The position numbers and the translations under genes were made by a program. This document shows positions 1 to 13,810 of a DNA stretch of 64,000 bases, one piece after another (positions within the stretch are counted from its first letter, which is position 1; every line of letters starts with the position of its first letter). The DNA comes from Gymnogyps californianus. Its lineage: Eukaryota; Chordata; Aves; Accipitriformes; Cathartidae. The stretch covers positions 9,424,428 to 9,488,427 of the forward strand of contig NC_059480.1 in the NCBI RefSeq assembly GCF_018139145.2. Direction: 5' to 3'. The notes under the pieces are model-generated. The model did no database searches. It saw nothing but the letters and a program-made list of their open reading frames with translations, and was not told the origin of the DNA.

Positions 1-2030
1 GTAGTCGTTATATACCCAATGGTCATCATATATTCAACAGTTAAACACAAAGCCTCTGAGAGGAACGTAGTTTTTGAAACAGTATATAATGGCAGTAAAC
101 AACAGCTTAAGAAGACAGTAGGTGAAGAAATCCCAGTCTACAAGAAACAAGAACATAAGAACCTTCACTTCATTCCAAAGACCTATCCAGCACAGCATTT
201 TGTCTCTGACAATGACTGAAAATGGATGACTTTCTAGGGAAGAGTGTGGGAGCAAAATGAACGTGTACAATTTCCCTGCAAGTGCTCTCCCAGGCTCCCA
301 CCATTTTCAGCTCAGAGACTTCCTGAGCCAGACAGAGCTTCTATGTATTTAGTAACATTCAATAAATCTCTCTCATGAACATGTCCTGTTTTCCCTTAAA
401 CGCTTGCAAACTTTTAGCATCCACTATATCCCACAGTGGAGTTCCTCAGCTTAACTATTCTTCATGTGAAGAACAGCTTCCTTTTGTTTAATCTATGGAG
501 GAAAACCCTGAGATTTATTTTCCAAAACTGTAGCCTCTCAGCAGTATGGCTAAATCCATGACTAGAATGACTAGAGTCCTAAAATTCAACAGCAGAGAGG
601 TGTTATGGAGGCTGAATGCACATACTCAAGGTGAAGTTGGAATAGGAATCAAGATAAGCACCTTCTATGCATTCAGAAAGTGTTGCATAACCATGGTTAC
701 CCCAAGACTGACACACTGTCATTCTGACTACTTACAACTCTTCTGTGCGTTTGCAGCGATTGCCCTGGTACTGTGTTGGGCATTCCTTGGGGGTCAGCCT
801 GTGTACCAGATTTAAACTTGATCTGGCAGGTCAGCAACACAACCTAATCAGGTTGTGAATTGTGGTGAGCACATGTTATGTACACCTGGAAATGGGAGAA
901 AGGTGGGAGTGAAATGAGCTAATCTGCCACACTGCAGGAAAGCAGAATTATTTTTATATTATTTTGAATTAGACTAGTCATCAAACCTCTGTATGGCAGG
1001 AGATCAATATAGTCTGTAGACTTGGAAACCAGTTGTTTTGCACATGCCTTCTCTTCTGTTTTTGGTGGCTTATGATTGCCTGTGGATGTCCTTCCCAAAG
1101 CTGTTCAGTTGTTGCTCTGTGCTTGGTTCTCTGGACCCTGCTGTTGGATCTTAACTTGCTCGTCAATTTGGAACACTTCAGGTAGGCTTATTTTTTCTAG
1201 TCAGTGGTAGCTAACCCATCTGGAGTCATGGTCTAGGACTAGACCCTAAGCTTAATTAGTAATAAAATTAAAAAATGTAAAAAAAGCTGGCCCACAGTGA
1301 ATGAATTTGCATATTCTCTGTTGGCCTGGAATCTGAATGAAAAGGTATATCCACACTGCACAGAGGAAAAAGCCTTTGATAAACTAGCAGAGGAGACAAG
1401 ATTGCCTGTGTTTAAAATCTGCCTCCCTCTTACCTTGAATGCAATCCACTAACTCATGTATTTTGTCTTAGCTAATATTTAACTTGAGCTAGTTGGCTTA
1501 CTGTATATTCAGAGGAGCTAACTAGGATGATATAGCCTTTTTTATATCTTTTTTTCTATAATATAGACATGGACAATATCTAAAAATTAAGGAGAAAATA
1601 GCAAAACTTCACTGCTCAACCAGTTAAGGAAACTTTACCTCCATTAAGAAATTACTCCAGCTGATTTCTGAATATTTTCTTTGGCAACAGTGCATGGGCT
1701 TGGGTGTGTGAAAGAGAGAATTTAACTAAGGGGAATGGTTGCGTGGGGTAGCACTACGGAAACAGCGCTTGTTATATATTCACATTATCTGGGCTTTCAG
1801 GCTTAGCTAAAACTAGTATTAAATACCGTTGAGGCAAGAACACTGCACTACTGTCCAACTCTGAATCAATAACAGGGTTCGACTTCCATGTTTCTTGATC
1901 AAGTACATACAAGTTTTCACATTATTTTATATTTTTTAAGGCAGAAGTGAGTAAAGATTTTCACATAAGGTCTACTGGTATCTGATTGTCAGCAGATTTC
2001 TTCAAATTCCTATTTGCAATTACCTAAGGG

Positions 2031-2085
2031 AGAAGTGTTTCTTCTGAAGAAGAAAGTAAGAAAGAAGTGTTTGTCTGAAGAAACA
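2031..2085. repeat. 32-bp imperfect tandem duplication
   Basis: A unit beginning AGAAGTGTTT at 2,031 recurs at 2,063. The two copies share the core TCTGAAGAA after one base difference or indel. The purine-rich two-copy array looks like a small replication-slippage duplication. No coding or regulatory role is visible. Confidence 0.6.
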
Positions 2086-5000
2086 ACAGAACTAAATAGC
2101 TGGCAGGAAAAAACCAAAATCAATAAAAATACTAAATGATGCAAAAAATGGCTGGGCTATCCTAGAATTCTCTTTATATCTTAGGCTGCATTTTTTATTT
2201 AGCATACTAATATATTTTTAAGTAGAGTTAAATAAGTAGCTAGTGTCTTTGTTTTCAGTGAACATATGTAAAATTGACTAAATTGTCACCATAATTTAAC
2301 ATTTGATTTCCTGACTGTAGTTTTTTATTTTGATTGGTTCTTGCATAAAATGTTTTCACTGAGCAAGAGAAAGTAAGTGATACTATTTTTCAGTGTCAAA
2401 ATTGTGAAACCTTTCTCTCTGTTTAGGAAAATGTTTGCATTGTAATTTGTTACATACAACTCCTTTAAAAAAAAGGTAAAGAAGAGAAGATTGCTTTGTC
2501 ATAAACTTGTCTTTCTCAGCCAGGAAAATGTTTCTGCTGCCAAAAAGTACCTTACTCCACCTGTGTGGATGCCAGTGGAGTTACTTAGGGCAAGCAGGCT
2601 GAAGCACTGCACTACTGAAGTGTCATGCCAAAAGCTGAGAGGTTTATGAGATTTTTAGGGAAAACAAGAATCTTGGACCTAATCATCCTCCCACACTAAA
2701 TTTGGATGCATCTCCAAATCATTTTTTTTCTCAGTATGCACTGAGTCATAACTCCTCAGTTTCAAATTTCATTAGGCGTTATTTGTGGACTTAAAACTTA
2801 CTAACTTGTAAAGCTAGAGGAAAGGCTAACTTACTTGTGTTGAACAACTGCTGAGACCTAAGAAAAGTTTGTTTAACATGTGCCTGGACTGCCCCAGTAG
2901 CAAGACAATCTCAAAAGGGTAAAGGACATTCTTGTTTGTGTTAACAATAATTGATGTTTGACAGCTGGAAAGAATTCTTATACAGATCAAATTAGATTTA
3001 AAATATCTTGATTTTTATTTGCCAAAGCAATAATGAAAATTTTTCCTTTTGAATGAAAGGTCTCAAATGAAAATGTTTCTGAAATAAGGACTAAGTTAAG
3101 ATAATTGTCTCCCTGTGATGGTTGCAGAGATCTGAAAAAGAGCTGCTATTCCCTTTTTGTCCAAACCACTCAAGTTCAGTTCACAACTGTTCTGAAGGAG
3201 TTGAGCTCAAATCATACATCGCACCTCCTTGACCACCAAGAGGATTATGCTCTTTGTTTTTCTAAGTATGTTATGCAAACCAACATGGCTCCTACAGGAA
3301 GGGCTGAAGGAAGTGTAGAACACCTTGTAATGTTTGGGAAACTTTTTTGGAAGTTCATATCCCCTTAGTCAGCTGAAGAAGTTAAACACGGGTCCCTTAT
3401 AAGGTGGCAGAATGGTCTAGCTAATCCTTGGACTTCCAGCCATCACAAATGTGAAAAAAGTAAGTTTAGCATTCCACCTTCTCCAAACATTTTTCCAGTC
3501 AAAACTGTTCTGCAAATAAGTGACCTGCATATAAAGCAGCATCTTCTATCTGATAAAAGATTCTATAGCAACGGTTGTACCTTATTACTGCAATTGATAC
3601 CTGGAAAAAAGCTCTAGTTTTGAGGGTTTTCTTTGTCAGAAATTGAGATAGTGTTTGACTGTTTCCAGATACTTATATCTATGCAGTAAAGATAGAAAGT
3701 TCATTTCCCAGATCAGTAGCCTGCATTTAAAAAAAAAAAAGTTTAGCAACAAAGAAAGAAGTATGCGTGTCCAGAACTTTGTGTATCAGTCATAAAATAA
3801 GAGAAACTTTTATTCCCTGGGAATAGGAAAAAAAAATGCATATTGCAACTTTTAATGAGTCATTTAATCTCCTTCCTTACGAGCTGTTTTTTTCTAAGAA
3901 GATCAAGTAGTATTGACTGTAGAGTAAACACATCTATTCCGTTGGTAAACAATTTGTATGAATTACTTCTAAATGCATGTTTAGCTTTAAAATGCTCCTC
4001 CCATCCACAAGTCACTCATCCCTGATCAGAGAAGGTCAAACTATCTGAAACAATACTGACGTATTATCTACGTGGAATTTAAAGCCACAGGTTACTTTTA
4101 ACCTTATTTTGAGAAGCTGGTTTACAGTTGGTAAAATAATAGGTAAAAATTACTATTGCCAATGAGTTAGAAAACAAGCTGTAGCTCTGTAGTCTGCGTA
4201 CAGCAGATGGTCAGTAATTAGAAATGCTGTCATCAAGCAGACTGCGTACCTGTCTGGAGTTCAGTAGTCTCAGACTATGCTCGAGTAGCTGGGAAAGATC
4301 TACGCCAGGCAAATAATGGCCACAGAGAATTTGGCAATTCAGTGGGCAAGAAGTCTGAACTGTCACTCCCTTAAAGTCAGTTCTCCAGACTGGGGTTGAT
4401 GTGTGCTGGTTTGTCAGTAGAGAAAAGCCCATGGGAATACACCAGATCTAGGGAGGAAAAAATGAATGGTCTTGCAGGAAGTAATGGTGTCTGCCTCTCT
4501 CATTTCACATGGTAGTAACACTTCCCTTCATAGCTTATCCTACCACATGTACGAATATCTCATGTTAAATAATGACTACCTTCTGCCACACCATAGTGTG
4601 TCCGTTATCCTCTTCCTAAAGGGAGACATCTATGAAGTGAAGTGTCTTGGTTGTGTTTGTCCTTATTAAATACACATTGCTACATATTTGTGTTAAAAAA
4701 GGAACAATGAGAAAAGTAGTCAAAATAGGAAGGAGTGAGCCTTGTGATGATCCTGCATTCCTAGGGCAATTTTCTCCATGGTCACTGACTGTCCCTGACA
4801 GACTTCTGACTCCAGAGAAGATGAACTCTAGCCTTTACTGTATAAAGCTCCACCACGCCTGAGGAATGAATATGTTGACCCCAGTCCTTCTTACAAGAGC
4901 TAAATAACCTTCTAGACGTTCTAGGCATAAGCTGTGGATGGTCTGAAGGCGAGTATTGAGACCATAAGACCTCCAATGCCTGTTTCTCAGTTAAACATCA

Positions 5001-8000
5001 CACTAATGTGTACATGCATGCACATGCAGAGGTGATAGTTTACTGTTGAAATACTATGGATTTTGAACTGTCATTGCTTGCTAATTGCCAGTGTAACTTT
5101 CAGTGGTTCACAATTGGTGACCAACAAATATGTTCATATTACATTCTGTTGCCATGAAAGAATTGTTTAGCTGTTTAGAAATTGATGCAATTCTTGGAGG
5201 CGAGAGGGTCAAATTTAGTCAAAAGCAACAGCAACCATTTGAGGGGAGGGGGGGAAAAAAATGGCAGAGTTAAAAAAAAAAAGTAGTAGTATTAGTAATG
5301 ATGAGTACCGTGTACAGTATTGTGTTATCAGGTAGTATGTTATTGGTCCTTTTATTGATCACTAAAAGCACTTCTGTGCTACAACATGTATTTATTTATA
5401 ACCAGACTCCTAAAAATTCTTCAGTCAAGGTGAGGTTGCCTTGGAGGTATGAACTAGTAAGTTTGGAGCTGCTAGCTTGCTGTGCTCAGTGCTGCTGCAG
5501 AATTCAGTTCTTAAACACAATATACCCTGTTGAGATACCTCTTTCCAAACCTTTAAAAGTGGGTTTCTAGGCCAAATTTTGTTGCTTGAACGAACTGGCT
5601 TTTTGTAATGAGAAAGGTGATTGATATGAGGCAGCATTTATAGGAGATAGCTGTAGCCAGTCTCCTGTTTCAGGCTCTTTGGTTTATTGTTTTGTTCTGA
5701 AATCCTTAATAGTATAGTAGGACCTATTTTTGAGGTAGTTGAAGTGAGAAATGTCACTTAGCAACTTCCTTTTTGCTGCAGGACATTTAAAGAGAGCAGA
5801 GGGTGCAGGAGCCATGCTTTTGTGCCTCCAGGCTGAACTCTGAGCCAACACTTTCCTATATGATGCAATAAGACAACTTTTCCTTATGCTGTGCAAGTAA
5901 TGCAGCATTCTCTCCCTTTCAACCTACTGTACTTCTCACCATTCATGCTTGTATCAAGTTGCTCAATCTTTCTTCTCTGTAAATAAAAATGAGTATATGT
6001 ACCATGTGAGAATTTGTATGTGATCCTTTGATGTGAACAAAAGGCTGCTTTCCCATGCCTAGTCATGTCTCCTATGTAAATAGTTCTGATTGCCAAAATG
6101 TTACTGTTGAATTTTATAAGCCATTTGTGAGCAGAGGGAGAACGCATACTTATTGCAGAATGTTTTCCTGTCGTATTTGTTTGACACAACTTTTAAAGGA
6201 AATACTAAAAAGTATGCTTTAAAGAAATTAAAATAACATAGAAATAATAAAAATGCAATTAAAATATATTATACACTTTTCTTAGGTGACGATATGTTAC
6301 ATATTAAACTGAGAGGGGACAATCTTGCTGTAGCTAAGACTTTCCTTTCTTTGGCTCAATGTATAGTCAATTTGGTTGGATCTTGGTGCAGCTCTCGGAG
6401 AATGTTGGGCTAGATTAACTGAATGGTTTGGTGTGTTTCAAGCTCTGTCTAGGATTCTTTACTCGAGTAAAATTTCCTTGGATGATGCCTGGGCTCCTGC
6501 ACACCTTCCAAATTGAACATCTCCCTGCCAGTCACAACAGCTTTCCTGTAATGTTCTCTGTTTGCAGGCACATGTTACTCTGCTGAGGAGCCTGTCCTCA
6601 GGAGAAAGAAAATGGGGCTAGAATATAGCATAACTGAAACTCCAGGGGCTAAAATCTCCATATGATGATGAGCTGTTGGTATACTTTGTGTTCAGAATGC
6701 TTCCTGTACAAAATAGGGACCTGAATCAAATTCCTCTGCTTGACTCCACTTCTTGAATTTGTATTTGGAGTGATGGCTCCACATGTGTCTCTTGTCAGTA
6801 GTTTTCCAGTCCAAAACCCTTTAAACTTTCAGAATATTTTGAGATGTGGATCCAGACCTGAAGTTTCAGTATGTAGGCCACTTTGTGGGTAGTCGGGGTT
6901 GGTTGCTTTGTTTGTTTGCTTTAAAATCATACAGTTATCTAGCTCTCCCTCCATCTTGAGGGGAGACCACTTTTCTTTCATGATCTTCTAAGTTCAGAGC
7001 TGAAACAGACTAACAGCTTCCAGGAAGCCCTGAGTGTGGTAAATCCAGACCTCTAATAATCTGATTCCAACTATAGTAAGAAAATCCTGGACATTCAAAC
7101 TGGCAGTAGTGTAAAAAGAGATCCACTTCACTTAGCTGCAAAGTGGCTTTGGATACTGTGTAGGCATATGACCCTGTAGGACTATTCTGTCCATTTCCAT
7201 AGATCATCAGTGGAGTAGCACATCTACTTACAGCTTTGATGTTCTCTGCTTCTCTCTCACAAGTGGATACTGCAAACTGTTGATCAAATTACTCCAAATG
7301 TGCACCCTCATCTTGGCACCAGCAAAGCCAATCTGATCACTCAGATATCATCTTTTTAATGAATGGGTGATATGATGCCAATAAGACTTCTGAGACTTTT
7401 TTCCTCTCTCTAGAAAGCCACGCACTGTGAGCATTGTAGTGTTTCCTGTACTATTTGTGTACATTTCTTCGATATTTGAAAACGCTGCTACTCTTTGTGC
7501 CTGGTTTTGCTTCTTGTTAAGAAACCAGACTGTTTCTGGGTCCCCTTCTCTGATATTCCCTCCCATAATGAATTGTGTCAAAAGGACTTATTCTGCATAG
7601 ATAAGGTCTGACTGCAGCACCAGGAAATTTAACTTTGTTCTGCTTTCTGTCCAGTTTCATATGTAAATTGACTAAGGCATACAGAAATCAGATTAAGTGA
7701 CTTCCTTCATGTCACGCAGTGAGCAACTCATTTTGGATAGGATCCCAAGAGGATACTTGTGGTTCCCAGCCCTCTTCTGTAACCTCCAGACCACATTGTC
7801 TCCCCAATGCACAGTGCAATGACTTCAGTCTGAACATTAAATTACAGCTTTGGCAATGTAGTAAGAGTTCCCTGGGCTCCCATATTTGCTGTAACTTGAA
7901 CTTTCCAGAAGAGTTTCTCATTGTGGTTTCTACAGCCTTCTCTATTGACCATGCCCGTCACAGTGGGGCCCAGTTTATCTAGAGAGGGTTTCAAGGGCCA

Positions 8001-9550
8001 CTGCATCTCGGTTGCCAGTTCTCACGTTAGCTACTCAACAAAGTAAAATCTCTGGTTCTTTGTTACTAAAAGAGGATGGCAAGTCATCATAGTGATTTAT
8101 TCCATTTTTCCTGGCTTTATCAGTCATCAAAGTCACTCAACATAGGCAAGTTTATGGTGGGCTGTAGTCCTAGGAACAAATTTTTGTGAGACCCTCTAGT
8201 GGGGAGCTCTGTAATCTTGCTGTGGAGAAGGAGATCATGAGAGGGAAACTTAAGACCAGAGGAAGGTCTCTCTTGAGGGAGGCTTTGCAGATTAATGCAG
8301 AATGCCTTTGGTTGTTTCTGTGGCCATGCAATCCTTCTCATTAGTTGTAATAAACCTTAGATGGGAAGATGCCTCTCTAGATCACCTGGAGTCAATACCT
8401 CACTTTATCTCCATACAGGCCTATGAGGAAGGCTTCCTTTGCATCATGCTCCCTCTTGTGAACTGGCAAGTGCTGGGAAAACCAACCACTTGTATGTTCT
8501 CTATACTGCCTAGTTTTAAAAACTCATTTTCAGAACCAGAAGAGAAACACTGCAATTTGGATTTTCAAACGTTCTTTGGATTCTGTAGCTTGCAGACCCC
8601 TAAAAAGGGTCTCTTGGCTTGTATGTGATAAGAATTATGTTCAAAACTCAATGCCTATGTGTAAGCAGGGCACATTCAAACATACATATGTGAAAACTTG
8701 AGCCGCCCCATTACAAAATGGAATGAGGTACCAGCTATGCATTGCCTATGTGAAAGTCTTAAAGGCTGTTTGTCACTTCTGAAATAAAATTAATATAAAG
8801 CTAATGAACAGAATAGCAAAAACAGTCAGGACAGGTTCTGCTCTCCATTGTACTGGAGAAAACCTGTTGCAGCTTCACTTATTTCTTATAGAAATCTGTG
8901 GAGTAGAATAGAAATGGCCCGCCATGCAAGGCTGTATTGCAAAAAGCTTCCTTTTCCTCAGTAAAAAGTCATTGAAGTTGCTCCAAATTTGCCCTGGAAG
9001 AATAATAGATCTGTCTTCATGTTACTTTACTTAGTGGTTTATTCATCTTATATAGTGAATTGTAAATTTTTAGTGGATTTAATTTTCTAACTTTTTCATG
9101 CCTGAATAGAACAGAATTGTCATTCTCTCTTTTGTTGTGCCTAAAAACTATGTCAATCTGCCCTGGAATAGTCACCTAAAATGTAGTTCAGCTCTTTTAT
9201 GCAGAACTAGGAGGAAAATTATCTTCAAGCTAAATGGGAATAACTTATTCCATCAGATGAAGATAAATCATTTCTCTGATATAGCACCATTTTGTACTCT
9301 TAGTCTAACATTTCTCTAGTTTCCTTTTTCTTGTTCTGCTTTTTCTTCATATCATCTAATAGAAATTGTAAAGATGCATCAGAATTTTTAAAAAACCAAA
9401 CCAACTCCCTCAAAACTGCAGCTAATAATATCCCCAAAGGCTCCTAATGGGTAAACTGGGAGCCAGAATTAATCCTTTATGCGAAGACAAGAAATTCCCA
9501 CAGAGTGTTAAGTATCATTTCTGTGTCTCTGATGTCACACCACAAACATC

Positions 9551-9565
9551 TTTTTTTTTTTTTTT
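9551..9565. repeat. Poly-T run (15 T)
   Basis: This is an uninterrupted run of 15 T. It could be the poly-A tail of a minus-strand retroposed sequence, but I recognise no retrogene or SINE body beside it, so I treat it as a simple homopolymer. Confidence 0.8.
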
Positions 9566-11780
9566 ATCTGGTCTGTATAATTAACACATTCCTTTATTCA
9601 CTGTTTTTTCCCTTCTCCTTCCCCACCCGCCCCCATCCATTAGCTGAGGATTGGCAGTGAGGCAGAGTGGAGTTTACCAGCTCATCTGACTCCTGTGGTC
9701 TTATGTTTGCCAACTGCTGACCTGCTTGGCTTGTGCATAGGGTACCCAGGATTTTAGGAGTCTCCCAGCCAAATATTATAAAACTCCTAAAATCGGACAA
9801 GATTTAGAGAATCCTGCCTAATGTGGATGAGCCCATCCATAGCTTAACAAACACAAATTTATCTTCCTTAAATTTGATGTCTATTAAACCATAGCATACA
9901 GTGCTATAATATGACTATGTAGAGTGCTGTAAATCATAATTTTTAAAAAAAATCAGAAAAGAAAAGCTTCTATATAATGTTGGAGTTTATTGAAACTACT
10001 CTGTTTATCAAAATCAACATACTTTATACCAAAATGCCTTGCTCTTGGTAAACATGATAGTTTCTTGAACCTCTTTTTTTTTTTTGTTCTGCTCAAGACT
10101 ATTAATGTTTATACAAAGGAGACAGAAACCATACCTTTTAGTCACAGTAAGCACAATGTGAGCTTGTCTGTTAGCTAGCTTCTAGAATGGGAAGGAGTTG
10201 CCTCTATTTTCCTCCTTCTTGTTAATTTATTTTAAATAGTTTAACTTTTTTTTGAATGCTAGGAGGCAGGAACAGAATCCATATTTATTGGTTCCTAAAC
10301 AATTTGACAGTGAAATAATGGACCAGAGACATTTCTGTCTCTACCGTTCCAGCCCTTCCCCATGACCAACCTGAAGGACAGATAAATTTGTACTAATGGA
10401 AAAGTTCTGGCTTTCAAGGCTGATCAGCCTAAACCATGGCACAGAAATGGATTCTGTCAAACTGGGAGCAGATTGTTTTGGAAGTAGAAGAAAAACCTTG
10501 GAGTAACCCTGGCAATTCTTTGTGTACATACAAATGAGCATGATCTTCAGAGACTACATGCATCCGTCTGCTGTTTTAGCTCAGGCCCATCTCCAGACTG
10601 AGATCCCAAGTGGAGCATTATCATAACTTGAACTGTTATTTCCTGGAGGGTGCACATTTCACACACTGTCCTGCTGTGGCCGGGAATGCGAGAGGCTTGC
10701 GTCACTGCAGAGATCGCGCTGTTATATAAGTGATATTCTAAGGAAAGGCCATGGCAACAACACATCCCCCTCCAGGAAGATGTCTGTGAAAGCCTGACTG
10801 TGACCTAGAAAAGATGCTGATAGGAGGAGTTGTTTACAAGTCTTCCTTGAATTAGGAATCTGAATACTGGTGAAGTTTTGCAAGAGAACTAAGTCTAAAA
10901 GAATACAGCAAAGGTGGGCGGTCTTGTGTATCCCTTGGCCAGCAGCAACTAGTACTAATACTTCTTAAATAAACAAAAGCCCTCCAGCTCTTATGCCAAG
11001 GCAAAGGCTTGATCTCTGGGTTTGTGAGTTCTTACAAAATCAATAGAGCCAGAGCCTTGCCTGAAAGATCAATATAAGTTATTGCTACTCAGCAACTGGA
11101 GTAAAATATCGTAGTAGAGCACAACTCTAACAAAACCAGTCTGAGAAAGAGGAGGAAAAATGCACAGCTTATGAATTAAGTAGAAGGATTTGATAAGTTT
11201 TTCCCTAAATTTTGAAACTTGGAAAAAGTTCAGGCTATTCTAGTAAGCCTGAGTCGACTTCAGTTTGGAATTTAATTGTGCCTCAGACCCCTTTCACAGA
11301 GGAATTAATTATTCCAAAAGTTAAGAAACATTGGTGCATCAAGCTTTTAATAACTACACAGTGACATGGTGCAGTATAGAGGGGTTTTTTAAATTGTGAA
11401 TTTTCATTGATTGGAGGAGGGGGGGGATTAAGGATTTCTATTATTACAGTACCTGTGTTGCTTTCCCTGCCCCTCAAGGTACCATGCGTCATTCCATGTT
11501 AGTTAAGGGTTGTCCTTCCTTGTATGTTTTTAATTGGAATTGAATTGTGAAAAGAGGCTCAAGCTTATCTGAACAAGCGCTTTATTATCCACTTCTATCT
11601 GTTTAAAGGCAAACTGAAAATTACCTTAGAGTGGCTCCCAATTTCTCCAGCTATCCTATCCTTTACTTTTAATTGGGGACGTCACTGGCTCCATGTGGTC
11701 TTTCTCTATGAAGTTCTAGTCATTAATTCTGTTGTCCTTGCCTTTAGTAACAATAACTGGTTATTTTGCTTGCAACCAAT

Positions 11781-13810
11781 TCATAGAATCATAGGATGGT
11801 TTGGGTTGGAAGGGACCTTAAAGATCATCCCGTTCCAACCCCCCTGCCATGGGCAGGGACACCTTCCACTAGACCAGGTTGCTCAAAGCCCCATCCAACC
11901 TGGCCTTGAACACTTCCAGGGAGGGGGCATCCACAACCTCTCTGCGCAACCTGTTCCAGTGCCTCACCACCCTCACAGTGAAGAATTTCTTCCTAATATC
12001 TAATCTAAATCTACCCTCTTTCAGTTTAAAACCGTTACCCCTTGTCCTATCACTACATGCCCTTGTAAAAAGTCCCTCTCCAGCTTTCTTGTAGGCCCCC
12101 TTTAAGTACTGGAAGGCTGCTATAAGGTCTCCCTGGAACCTTCCCTTCTCCAGGCTGAACAACCCCAACTCTATCAGCCTGTCTTCATAGGAGAGGTTCT
12201 CCAGCCCTCTGATTATCTTCATGGCCCTCCTCTGGACTCACTCCAACAGGTCCATGTCCTTCTTATATTGGGGGCCCCAGAGCTGAATGCAGTACTGCAG
12301 GTGGGGTCTCACAAGAGTGGAGTAGAGGGGGAGAATCACCTCCCTTGACCTGCTGGTCACGCTTCTTTTGATGCAGCCCAGGATACAGTTGGCTTTCTGG
12401 GCTGCAGGCGCACATTGCTGGGTCATGTTGAGCTTCTTGTCAACCAACACCCCCAAGTTCTTTTCCGCAGGGCTGCTCTCAATCCACTCATTGCCCAGCC
12501 TGCATTTGTGCTTGGGATTGCCCCGACCCATGTGCAGGACCTTGCACTTGGCCTTGTTGAACTTCATGAGGTTCACATGGGCCCACCTCTCAAGCCTGTC
12601 AAGGTCCCTCTGGATGGTATCCCTTCCCTCCAGCGTGTCGACTGCACCACACAGCTTGGTGTCATCAGCAAACTTGCTGAGGGTGCACTTATTCCCACTG
12701 TCCATGTCTCTGACAAAATTGTTAAACAGTGCCGGTCCCAATGCCGACCCCTGAGGAATGCCACTCGTCGCGGGTCTCCACTTGGATATCGAGCCATTGA
12801 CTGCAACTCTTGGAGTGCGACCCTTCCAGCCAATTCCTTATCCACTGAGTGGTCCATCTGTCAAATCCACGTCTCTCCAATTTAGAGACAAGAATGTTGT
12901 GCAGGACAGTGCCAAATGCTTTGCACAAGTCCGGGTAGATGATATCTGTTGCTCTTCCCTTATCCACCAACACTGTAACCCTGTCGTAGAAGGCGACCAA
13001 ATTTGTCAGGCACGATTTGCCCTTAGCGAAGCCATGTTGGCTGTCACCAATCACCTCCTTATTTTCCATGTGCCTTAGCATAGTTTCCAGAAGGATCTGC
13101 TCCATGATCTTGCCGGGCACAGAGGTGAGACTGACTGGCCTGTAGTTCCCCAGGTCTTCCTTTTTTCCCTTTTTAACAATGGGGGTTATGTTTTCCCTTT
13201 TCCAGTCAGTGGGAACTTCCCCTGGACTGCCATCCTCAAATATGATGGATAGTGGCTTGGCCACTTCATCCGCCAGTTCCCTCAGGACCCGAGGATGCAC
13301 CTCATCAGGTCCCATGGACTCGTGCATCTTTAGGTTCCTTAGATGGTCTTGAATCTGATCTTCTCCTATGATGGGTGGTTCTTCATTCTCCCAGTCCCTG
13401 CCCTTGCCTTCTGTGTCTTGGGTGGTGTGCCTGGAGCACTTGCCAGTGAAGACTGAGGCAAAAAAGTCGTTGAGTACCTCAACCTTCTCCATGTCCTGGG
13501 TAACCAGGTCTCTCATTTCCTTCCGGAGAGGGCCCCCTTTTTCCCTAGTTTTCCTTTTGTCACTGATGTACCTATAGAAGCTTTTCTTGTTGCCCTTGAT
13601 GTCCCTGGCCAGATTTAATTCTATCAGGGCTTTAGCTTTCCTAACCTGATCCCTGGCTGCTCAGACAATTTCTCTGTATTCCTCCCAGGCTACCTGTCCT
13701 TGCTTCCATCCTCTGTAGGCTTCCTTTTTGTGTCTGAATTTGTCCAGGATCTCCTTGTTCATCCATGTAGGCTTCCTGGCATTTTTGCCTGACTTCCTCT
13801 TCTAGGCCTG
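11781..13810 (-). mobile_element. CR1 LINE, 5'-truncated, minus-strand sense
   Basis: This is a chicken-repeat-1 type non-LTR retrotransposon. Its 3' end lies at the left edge: the plus strand starts TCATAGAATCATAGGATGG, the reverse complement of the ATTCTATGAT-type tail of CR1, here about one and a half copies with one change. A short 3' UTR of about 90 bases leads into the end of ORF2, and reverse-transcriptase sequence follows to about 13,810. There the similarity fades into unrelated sequence, so ORF1, the endonuclease and the 5' UTR are missing. Such 5' truncation is usual for CR1. I see no convincing target-site duplication, also normal for the family. The right boundary is uncertain by 10-20 bases. 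I did not assign a subfamily because that needs a consensus comparison. Confidence 0.96.
11869..13810 (-). pseudogene. CR1 ORF2 reverse-transcriptase remnant, disrupted
   Basis: This is the 3' part of CR1 ORF2, read on the minus strand in three segments. Segment one (13,516 down to 12,722) carries the RT motifs NYRPVS (residues 124-129) and QHGF (160-163), and a degraded motif A reading [10 protein letters not shown]. Its first Asp (196) is kept, but the Asp expected in AFD is Gly at 202. A frameshift lies near 12,805-12,830. Segment two (12,741-12,238) resumes with LGPALFNN and an intact catalytic FADD at 12,661-12,672. Segment three (12,222-11,869) covers the conserved C-terminus, ending LSNLV and a stop. 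Two in-frame TGA codons, at 13,661-13,663 and 12,238-12,240, sit where the family usually has Arg (CGA). Upstream of 13,516 the frame still reads CR1-like sequence. The copy cannot encode a working enzyme. Confidence 0.93.

Larger units (their letters stand above)
1..11780. other. Gene-free AT-rich stretch (left flank)
   Basis: I see no exon, RNA gene or recognisable transposon here. Open frames are at most about 110 codons, on both strands, with no protein family signature and no consistent pairing of splice sites. The sequence is AT-rich with short A and T runs. Small features are a 32-bp imperfect direct repeat at 2,031-2,085, a G/A-only tract at 5,241-5,261 and a 15-T run at 9,551-9,565. 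It is most likely intergenic or intronic DNA. A short exon could be missed because I could not align against other birds. Confidence 0.6.

Noticed and set aside
11879..13078. Plus-strand ORFs of 70-156 codons over the CR1
   Set aside because: They are antisense shadows of the CR1 ORF2, which is on the minus strand and shows the real reverse-transcriptase motifs.
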